64,000 nucleotides of DNA. Source: Hyaloscypha bicolor E (lineage: Eukaryota; Ascomycota; Leotiomycetes; Helotiales; Hyaloscyphaceae). Shown here piece after piece: positions 54,450-64,000 of the stretch (positions within the stretch are counted from its first letter, which is position 1; every line of letters begins with the position of its first letter). The notes under the pieces were generated by a model, which searched no databases, was not told the DNA's origin, and worked only from the letters and a program-made list of their open reading frames with translations. The position numbers were made by a program, and so were the translations under genes. The stretch covers positions 1,178,001-1,242,000 of the forward strand of contig NW_020194559.1 in NCBI RefSeq assembly GCF_002865645.1. Reading direction: 5' to 3'.

Positions 54450-57400
54450 GAAATAGAAGCTAATTATAGAAGAAAAAGAAGTAAAGGAAATAAAATAAGA
54501 AAAATTATACTAAGATAATATAAATTAGATCTTAGTTAGAAATAGACTTTAGTATTTAGAAATAAAGTTATACTATTAATTTATATATTATTTTTAGTTA
54601 TAGTAAAGACCGGAATAGAGGTAATATTAGTTTTAATAAAAAAGCTTATTCCTAAGTCCGGAAAAAATATTTAAAAAAGAAAATACCTTTAATTTTAAGT
54701 AAAATAGTAAATAGAAATCGGAAATAAGAATTAAAAAGAAATAAGAAATAAGAAATTATATAAATAAACTAGAGAAGCTTCTAGAGAAAGAAATAAATAC
54801 TAAATAGAAAAACAAAAAAGAATTTAGAAAAATCAGAAAAATTAGCGAAATTATATTTATTATTTTTATTATTACTTTTAATAATATTAATAGATATATT
54901 TAGTTTAGTAAAATCAAGGGGAAATATTATAAATATTAAGCTAAAGAAATAGAAAAGAAAGTATAAGTAATAGAAATAAGACTAGAAAAGCTATTATCTT
55001 ATTATTACTAATACTAAAACTCGAATCTTAATTATATCTATTATTATTAACTAGTTTCTCTCTAATTCCGGTTCCTAAATTAAAAAATATACTTAAATAA
55101 GAAATTAGTTTTTTAGGAACCTTATTAGTAAAAATCTCAGGTATAGAAACTCTATAATTAATTATAAAAGAAATTATTAAGATTAATATAACTAAAAATA
55201 AGTATATACTAGTATTAGGTTTAAACCTATTATTTATAGGAACTCCTGAAGTACTATAGTTTTAGGGAAGTAATATTTCTATATTTTTGAAATAATATAT
55301 AAATATATATAAGAACTATTATATTTCTAATAATACTAAAAGAAAGAGAATTATTTATTATATTTCTCCTATTTATAAGAATTAGATTAAGGTTATACTA
55401 AAGTATTATACTAATAATCTAGGAGATTACTAGAAAACCAAGTTTTTTAAGGCCTTATTAAAGGAATTCCGAGAATATAACTAGGAAATACTTAAAATTA
55501 GTTATAACTTTCTTAATAGGATTATTATATAAACCCAGAATAGAAAAATCTTTTCTAAATCTTATATTAATATATTTAATAAAGTATTAAAGAAATTACT
55601 AAAGAAAAAATAAATAAATAAAATTACTTAATACCGAGAATTTATAAGAGAATTATCTATTTTAGTAAGAGATTATATTCTTAAGAATATAAACTTTAAG
55701 CCTATAAATATTTCTATTTATAAATATAGTAAAATATATAAGAAAATAATAATATTCTATTAATATAAAGAAAAGAAATATTATTTTAATATTACTAATA
55801 ACTCAGATATATCTAGACTTAAATAAGAATATTTAGATATAATAGTTTATAATATAGTTCCTAAACCAGAAAATAATTATTTTTTACTAGTTTCTTTTAT
55901 TATATTTCCTAAAGCTATTATAAATATAAGTAAAAAAAGAACCTAGCCTATAGCTAATTATATAAAACTTACTAAAAGTAATAAACCTAAAGGAAATAAT
56001 ATTAACTAGTTTATAAGAAGTTTAGAAAAACTATTTATTATTATTATAACTTAAAAGAATCTATAAAAATAACTTAATATAATTACTATTATAATTCGGG
56101 AGGATATTTATAACCTACTTATATAATCTAATTAATTATAGCTAGTATAATAGTATTAATAGTCTAGTAAGTATAATTCGGGGTTTTAAAAAAAATATAC
56201 TAGAAGTTATAGTAGAAGTTATAAAGAATACTATAGTAGCTATAATAATTAAACTAGATTAGATAAAGAATCTAGATAACTATATTCTAGAGGAAATTAG
56301 TCTTAAATATAATTAGAAAATACTATTTAAGTTAATATAGCCTATAATATAGACCTAAAACTAAAAGAATAAATTTACTATAGATATTATAATAGAAATA
56401 AGAATAATAATATTAATTCAGAATATATTTATATTTTTTAATTCTATTACTTACTAATAAAAGAGCTTATAAACTATAGATATACTTATTAATTTAATAA
56501 AAAATAATATAAAGTACTATTTAAGCCTAAATAAGAAAGCATTTCCTTTTTTCTTACTAATAAATACTAGTAATTTAACTAAATTATTTCTTAAGTCCGA
56601 GAAAAAGAATTTAATTATAACTTAAATACTTAATTCAAAAATATCTAGAGATTAATAGGAAATATCTAGTTTACTAGATAAGAAAGAGAAAAGGGAACTA
56701 GCTAACCGGGATTTATATATAGAAATAAATAAGTTATATCTAAGGAATCTAAATAGCTATTTTGCCTTAGAGGAAATTATATTAGAATTACTAATACTTT
56801 AGATTCTAGAATTAATAAATAATATTAAGATTTGGCTATAAATAGTATTTCTATTAATACTATAATAGGTTTCTTATTAAGAAAAAAGAAAAAAGAGATA
56901 AAAATAGCTAAAAAGGTTTTCTAAAAATAAGCTAGAATAGAAAAAAAGCTATCTTATATAAGAGACTAGAAAAATACTATTCTAAAAAGTAATAAATAAG
57001 GAAATAGCCTAGCTAAGAATATAAATATTAATACTTCCGGAAATAAATAAGACAAATTAGGAATCTAGTATATTCTTAATTATAATAAGTATAGGATTCC
57101 TAAAGTTAATAATATTCTAATAAGATTACTAAAGAAAGTAATTATTTTATTTCTAAAGACTTAGAAAAAAATAAGAATATTTATTAATACCTTAAAAATA
57201 CCGGATCTAGCTATTATATTTTAGAACTAATAGGTTAAGAATAATATTCTTTATCTTACTATCTTATAAATAGGAAATACTATTATATTAAGTATAATTA
57301 GATATACTAGAAAATCTATAAAGCTAGTAGCTATAGCTTATATAATAAATAGAATATTTAAGGAATTAGAAATACTAGCTTAAATACCTAATACTAATAG

Positions 57401-60400
57401 AATTATTTAATTTAAAAGTAATAGTATTAATATTCGGATATTACTAGCTTATAAATATATTATATAATTTCTATATTTCCGATTCGTATTTTAAGAACTT
57501 TAAGGAAATATTAAATATAAAAAAATAATTAATACTAGGGCTAAAGTTAATATTTTCTTTAAAAAGATCTCAAGAAATATTAGTAAAGTAGTATATAATA
57601 CTATAGATTATTAAATGTCTATTATTATTAGAGTAGAATTTGGATTTATAGAAATAGTAAAACTTAAAGCTAAAGTTATAAATAAAATAAAATATAAAAA
57701 TATATTTTTCCTAATTAAAGAAGCTCTAAAAATTTTACTTAATTAATTATTCTTAGTAAAAATAAAGATAAATATTATATATAAAAGTAATAATTTATAA
57801 AATAGAAAGTTTATTAATCCTAAAAATAACTAGAATATCTATATTATTATAATTATTCTATTTTTAAAAAATACCGGGAAATAGAAAGAAGTAATAGTTT
57901 AAGAGTATTAAGTTTCTAGAATTAAGAAATTAAGTAATATAAAACAGGAAACTAAAAGTAAAAAGAAAAATAGAGCCTAGTATTATAACTAGTAATAATA
58001 TTAAAGAAAATAAAAAGATATTAGGATTTCTTATAAATTCTTTTATTTTAGATTTAGAAATTTAGGAAATTAATAATATTTTTAGAGAAACTAAAGCAGA
58101 AAAGGCTCTAATTAAAGTATTATTAAGAGTAGTTCCGGATTTAATAGAAAAAGCAGTAAAAAGAATATTAAGTAAAAATATTTCTAAAAAAAAGATAAAA
58201 TAATATTTCCTAATAATAAAGAAATATATTCCCGAAACTAAGAAATATAGAATCTAAGACTAGAAAGAATTCCAGAATATATAAGAACTTAAGAAAGATA
58301 TATTAAAATACTAAATAAAAAGGCATTCTTTATATTTAACTAAAAAGAAGCTAAATAAGAAAATTATAAATTCCGGAGATTAGATAAAAAAAATACTAGA
58401 GAAAATAGCTATAGTTCTTAAAGAAAAAAATAATAATTATAGTCTATTTCTAGTTATAGGAGTATATAAAATAAAAAACAAGAAGATTTAACTAGTAAAT
58501 ACTAATAATAGAACTAGAGAAGGCTCTAGTAAATATCCGAACTAGTTTAAGAGATCTAAAGCTAGAAAATACTTATAGGAATATATTAGGAAATATAAGA
58601 ATTATTTTTTATTAAGAATATTAATTATTCTAAAACAATTATAACTTATTTTAGAATATCTTAAATAATTAGATATTAATAACTAGCTCTAGGAAAAGAA
58701 ACTAGCTATATTTCAAGAATTAATAATTAATTAAGAAGATATAATTATATTTAATTAGAAAGAAATAGGAAAAGTCTATAAGAATATTAGCCTATTTATT
58801 CTAATTAAGACTATTAAGTATAAAGTCTAGTAAGAAAAGAATTTCCTATATTTTAAAGCTTTAATACTAATAATAATAAAAATATTATTAGAATATTTAG
58901 ATTATAAAGTTCTTAAAAAATATAATAAATCTTACCGGAATTTATAGTTCTTAGTTATAAAAAAGGTTACTAGGACCTATAGACTAATTAATATTATTAT
59001 AAAAATGAATTTAGTAATCCTATAAAATATTAACTTATTCCTGTTTATTAATAAGATCTTAAAGAAATTTACTAGATATATTTATGTTTTTTTAATTAAT
59101 TTCTTTTCCGGATATAATTAACTTATACTAGATACTTATAATAGAGATTTAATTATATTTATAATATTTCTAAGACTATTAAAAATAACTATATTATTTT
59201 AGGAAGCTACTAATTTAGTTATATAATTTATATAAGTTATTATAACTATTCTAGAGAATTTATTTCCTAAAATCGCTATATTATTTATTAATAATATTAG
59301 AGTTAAGAAACCTTATATAAACTATAATAAATAGCTTATTTTACCTGAAATTTAGTATTTTATATTTAAATATTTTTAAAACCTAGATATAACCTTAGAT
59401 AAAGTTAAATAAGCTAGAGCTAGTATTAGAGAAAAATTATAGTTCTATTATAATAATATAGTTATTAGCGGCTTTATTTATAAAGTATTTAAAAAAAGCT
59501 CTTTAAGTTCAGGAATTACTAAGATCTTAAAATAAGAATATTATAATAATATAACTAAAAATAAAGTATTTATTAGAATTATTATTTATTATTATATTTA
59601 GATTAAAGGCTTTATAATTATTACTAAACCTATTTACTACTTAATAAGAAAAGATATAACGTGAAACTAGAATAATAAATAAAAGTAAGCTATATAAATT
59701 CTTTAAAAAAAGCTTACTATTACTCTAATACTTTATAAATTATACTATAATTTATTAGAAAATTAGGAAATAATTATATTAGTAATAAATACTAGCCTAA
59801 ATAAATAAGATAGAACTCTTAATTAATATAATAATAAAGGAAAAAAGAAAGTTATATAATATAAGTCTAGAATTTAAAATAATACTAAATAAAGATATAA
59901 TATTACTAAGAGAGAATACTAAGGGCTAGTAAAATATTTATAGAAAATATAATTCTAGCTATATAAAGTTTATTTTATTTTTAAACTAGATACTAATATA
60001 CTTGTTATATAACTAAGTAAAATAGCTATGAATTTTCCTAAAACTCTAATTACTTACTAGCTAGTATAAATTTAATTATTTAACTTTAAAGTCAAATATA
60101 TTAAAGAAACTAAATATATTACTACTAATGAATTATTAAGATATTTATAATAAGAAGATAATACTAAAGATAATAAGAATATTAATAAATAGTTAGTAAT
60201 AAAGCTTAATATTATTAGAATAGTATTTATTAGATAGAAAGTTTAGTTAAAAAAAGTAGTTCTAGTTTAGTTATATAATATTATTTTAAGAAATCAGATT
60301 CCTAAGACCTTTACTAGATATTTAAATAATAGTATCTAGTTATATGAAATTAATAATTAAAGCCTTATTATATTTAGAAGCAAATTAGTAATATTAAAAA

Positions 60401-61600
60401 ATAATAAAATCCGGAAGTTATATAATAAAGGCTATAGCCTTTTATATATAACCTCTAGTAAAGTAATAAATAATAGCTATTTTAAATAATATTAGAATAT
60501 TATATAATATTTTATAATATTCTCTAGACTAGAAGAAATATCTAGAGCCGAGTTTTAAAAGTTAAGTAAAGAAGCTTTAAATTATAGTATAAGAGATTAA
60601 TTATTATAAAGAGTTATATTAAAAGTATACTTACCTTAACTTATTATTAATAATTAAGAATAAAGGGAAATTATTATTAAAGAGCTATATAATAAGATTA
60701 GATATATTAGAAAAAAGAGTACTTTTTACTTAATAGCTAGCTATTATTATTAGGAAGATTATTATAACTATATACGGAAATATATTAATATTTATAAGAT
60801 TTATTAATATAAGAATAAAAGAAAATAAGAAAAAGCTTTATATCTAATAAAAGCTATATTTCTTTTCTATTATCTTAGGATTAATATAATTAAACTACTA
60901 GATTATAAAGAATATAACTTATTAGTTATTATTAGAGATAACTTTTCAGGATAAGTTAAGGCTAGATCTTTAAAGAACCTAACTAGTAAAAAAATTACTA
61001 AGTTTATTTAGAAAGAAATTATTTATAAATATAGTTTATTTAGATAGCTTAAGATAAATAATAGATCGGAATTTAAAGAAATAGTAATTTAGGAACTTAA
61101 TAAGCTAGGAATTAATAGAATTATTATTTTGGCTTATAATTTTAAAGGAAATAATATAATTAAAAAAAGATATTAACTAATTATTTAAATACTTATTATA
61201 CTTATAATAGATAGAAAGAAGCCTTAGGTAGATTTATTATTATATATTCTATTTACTAATTAAGCTACTATATATAAATTAACTAGATTTATTTTCTTTT
61301 ATATAGTTTATAATAAGAAAGCTATATTACTTATAAAAATATACTTTCTAATCTAAAGAATACTTAAATAAAATAAAGTTTATAATAGAGAAATATTTCT
61401 GGAAATATATATAAAATAAATATAAATAAGAAATAAAGATATTAAAGAAACTAAAATAAAGAAAAATAAAAAATACTAAAAGAGAAAAAAGTAATTTAAT
61501 ATTATTTACTAGATTTATTTAAAGCCTATTTCTAAAAAAGAATCTAGTTCTTATATATAATATTAAATTAATAAATTAAGATAAGTTAAGAAATATAAAG
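54450..61600 (+). mobile_element. Second Ty3/gypsy-type element, different family, RIP-degraded
   Basis: Sense-strand pol text can be followed over several kilobases. RT reads YRLINIIIKMNLVIL, then LINFFSGYN-LILDTYNRDL and F-EATNLVI-FI-VIITIL. Its active site reads FINNIRVKKPYINYN (FLDD changed to FINN) at about 59281-59320. RNase H text includes IIILVINTSLN and TKREY-GLVKYL (about 59770-59950), then FNFKVKYIKETKYITTNELL near 60085-60140. Integrase text continues about 60620-61400 (INNRSEFKEIVI, INRIIILAYNFKGNNIIKKRY). The conserved INFFSGYN...ATN...VKKP set belongs to a fungal gypsy lineage distinct from the chromovirus in block 1. The 5' part (54450-58900) carries gag/protease-like text with dense stops. 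LTRs were not identified, so the ends are estimates. Confidence 0.65.
60417..60452. repeat. Third copy of the 36-bp AAAGGCTATAGCCTTT palindrome
   Basis: GTTATATAATAAAGGCTATA and its complement form a near-perfect 36-base palindrome. The same unit is at 52512-52547 and 53952-53987, and a variant is in the 3' LTR at about 46769-46804. Here it sits between RNase H and integrase text of the second gypsy element. Confidence 0.75.
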
Positions 61601-64000
61601 CTATTATATTATTAGCTTGGCCTATATAAAATAAGATATATAAATTAACTAAAAAAATACTATATACTAAAAGAATTTAATAGTATTATACTCTAAAGAA
61701 TATATACCGGGAATTAATTTAAGTAATTTATTAAAAGAGATAGATTCTAGTACTTCCCTAAAAACAAAGTTAATAATAAATATATACTTATAAATAAATA
61801 TTTTAAGATAGATATAGAACTAGAAAAGAAAGTAATTATAAAGTATTATAAGTGAAATAGTATTTAGGAAATTAAGAAAGCTACTAGTATTATTATATAT
61901 ATTCTAGAATTACTAGAATTAGAGAAAGTAAAATATATCTCTTTTATAAAAAACTAGAAAAAAGTATCTAATAATAAGGGCTTTCCTTAACCTAAAATAA
62001 AACTTATTACTTTTAACTTCTTATATATTTTTTAGATTTATTTTTTTAGCTATTATTTATAACTTTTAGAAAATATTATTATTAGACTACTATTCTAGAA
62101 ATCAGATAAACTTTATTATTACTTATTTCTTATTATTATCTAATTACTATTATTAGATAGTATTTTTAATATATGAAATTCTATTACTAGATCTTGGGAA
62201 TTAAATATAAAGTATTTCTTTTAATATAAAAATAAATAAGAAATTAAGAAGTTATTTTATAAATTCTTAATTTCAAACTATAGTAATAGATAGTAATTAT
62301 ATTTAAAGATAAAAAGAGAAAAGAAAAAGAAAAAGGGCCTTTTATATATATCTTATTAAACTAGAAATTCTTTAAAAGCTTTATTTACTTTTTTTAACTA
62401 GCTATTCTTGCGGCTTATACTAGTCTAAAGCTTAATTATAATATTTATAAATCTCAACTTTAATTTAAATTACTATTATAAGTTTTCTTATAATATCTAA
62501 ATAAACTTCCTAATTAGAAATTATATATAAACGGAATAGCTAAACTAGAAGCCCTATAAGAGAAAAAAGAAACCTTATTAAACCTAATAGTTATTTCTAA
62601 AGATATTTAATAATATATAATTCTGGAAATCTCTTATATATTAGATAAACTAGATTTGCTTATTTAAAGCCTATTTTATACTAGAAAACTTACTTTTTTT
62701 CCTATATACTTATAGTTATACTTAAGATATATATTATAACTACTTTAAAAATATATACTAAGGCTTAATTAGTATAATATATATTCCTATTTCTATAGAG
62801 ATTTTCTCTTATATAGAACTCTTTCTCTAACTATAATACTATTTTATTACTAGAAACTAATTACTTTTTTAAAAAACTAGTATAATTTACTAATTCTTAT
62901 TATTAATCTATTTCTTATTATTAAATATTATCTAAATAATTCCTATATCCTTAATACTAATTCGGAATATCTAATCTTTTTATATTTTATATTAACTTTA
63001 ATATTAATTATTCCAAACTCAATAATAATACTATAAACCTTATTTATACTATTTTATAGCTCTTTTTTCTATATATTCTAATACTTTTAATATTACTTTT
63101 ATAAATATAAATATTACTTTAAAGTCCTAACTAACTAAATAATTTTATATTATATAAAGTTAACTTTAATAAGTATTAAATAAATATAATTAGCTTTTAG
63201 AAGAAATACGAATTAGTTTTAGAAGAAGTAATATCTTATTCTAAATTATTTCTTAATTCTATTATTCTAACTTCTTTTCTATTAATATTTACTTTATATT
63301 TTTCTAATATCTTTAATATATTTATATATCTTATCTTTTATATATTTTCTATATTATTTCTTTTCTTTTATACTATTTTTTAAGTTAATAGAAATATTTT
63401 TAAATAAATAGGAAATTAGAATATACTTATATTATAAAATTTTTATTATTTTTTTCTATATTCTAATACTTTAGATATTATTACTATATTTATGTTTTTA
63501 TTATATTACTTTCTTATTTCCCTATTATTATTATTTAGTTTAACTTATCTTATTTATTTCCTTAGTTATATTTTCTTAGATATATATATTTATATTCTTT
63601 TCTATAATAAAAGCCTAATTTTATATTTTATTTCTATAATTATTTCTAATTTATAATTATATTACCTTAAATATACCTAATTATTATACTTACTTTCCCT
63701 ATTATATATATTACTATTTTAGCTTTATTTTCTTATTAGGAAAAAAGAAAAACTCAAATATATATAATATCTTTATATAATCTAAAACTATTCTAATTTA
63801 CTCTTTATTTTAAAATATATTTAAAAGAAATTCTTATAATCTCGAGAACCTTTAACTTTATAACTTATAATTATTATACTAATAATATCTTTATAATTTA
63901 TTAAGAATAATAAAATAGCTAAAGAATAAATTTCTTAAGTTAGTAAAGTATAATAGCTAGTTCTTATAAGCTATAGTATTATTAAAAGCCTATAGATTAA

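Larger units (their letters stand above)
51036..64000. repeat. A+T-rich RIP-like block 2
   Basis: About 13 kb, continuing past the window end. Composition is as in block 1. The identified contents are given separately below. About 51040-52400 holds retroelement-like text I cannot classify. About 61600-64000 has no readable protein text in any frame and no repeat I could pair. Confidence 0.85.

Noticed and set aside
1..64000. CRISPR arrays, bacterial operons or riboswitches
   Set aside because: Spliced genes and fungal retroelements show a eukaryotic nuclear source; no regularly spaced repeats of CRISPR type are present.

Overview
The window reads as nuclear DNA of a filamentous ascomycete (Pezizomycotina). 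Genes carry short GT-AG introns of about 45-80 bp. The protein families are typically fungal: HET domain, GNA1, DUF1304, CorA-like, alkaline ceramidase, LaeA-like methyltransferase. Two long stretches are extremely A+T rich and hold retroelements whose coding sequence has suffered massive C-to-T and G-to-A change, the mark of repeat-induced point mutation (RIP). A Leotiomycete-like source is my guess and nothing in the window proves it.

Layout. (1) 0-21 kb is mostly a conserved gene neighbourhood: a VHS/GAT protein (+), a 3-beta-HSD/Erg26-type dehydrogenase (+), a HET-domain gene with two in-frame stops (+), two decayed genes (-), a PARP-domain protein (-), GNA1 (-), a complete cytochrome P450 (+) and a large class-3 lipase (+). 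(2) 21-33 kb is a gene graveyard. It holds a broken Zn2Cys6 factor, a 5'-truncated alkaline ceramidase, a fragmented LaeA-like methyltransferase, a broken membrane protein, an FAD monooxygenase with two in-frame stops and a subtilisin propeptide remnant. Intact DUF1304 and SAM-methyltransferase-like genes sit among them. (3) 33-39.5 kb holds a short HET gene, an AAA-ATPase pseudogene cut by a 147-bp hAT-type MITE, a CorA-like membrane protein and the C-terminal stub of an enoyl-CoA hydratase. (4) 39.8-47.5 kb is an A+T-rich block with a transposase stub and an almost complete Ty3/gypsy chromovirus-like element with both LTRs. (5) 47.5-51 kb is a normal-composition island with an unmutated solo LTR and an intact 642-aa HET gene. 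(6) 51-64 kb is a second A+T-rich block with a ~262-bp tandem array, a BED/hAT transposase fragment and a second, different gypsy element.

How it fits together. The left third looks like core genome: trafficking, UDP-GlcNAc synthesis, lipid metabolism. The right two thirds look like an accessory compartment, where allorecognition-type genes (three HET genes, one AAA gene) lie beside mobile DNA and many genes are dying. Four in-frame stops in two otherwise conserved genes all fall where a Gln codon (CAA/CAG) would fit, which matches C-to-T change at CpA. All family calls come from reading motifs by eye; no search was run.
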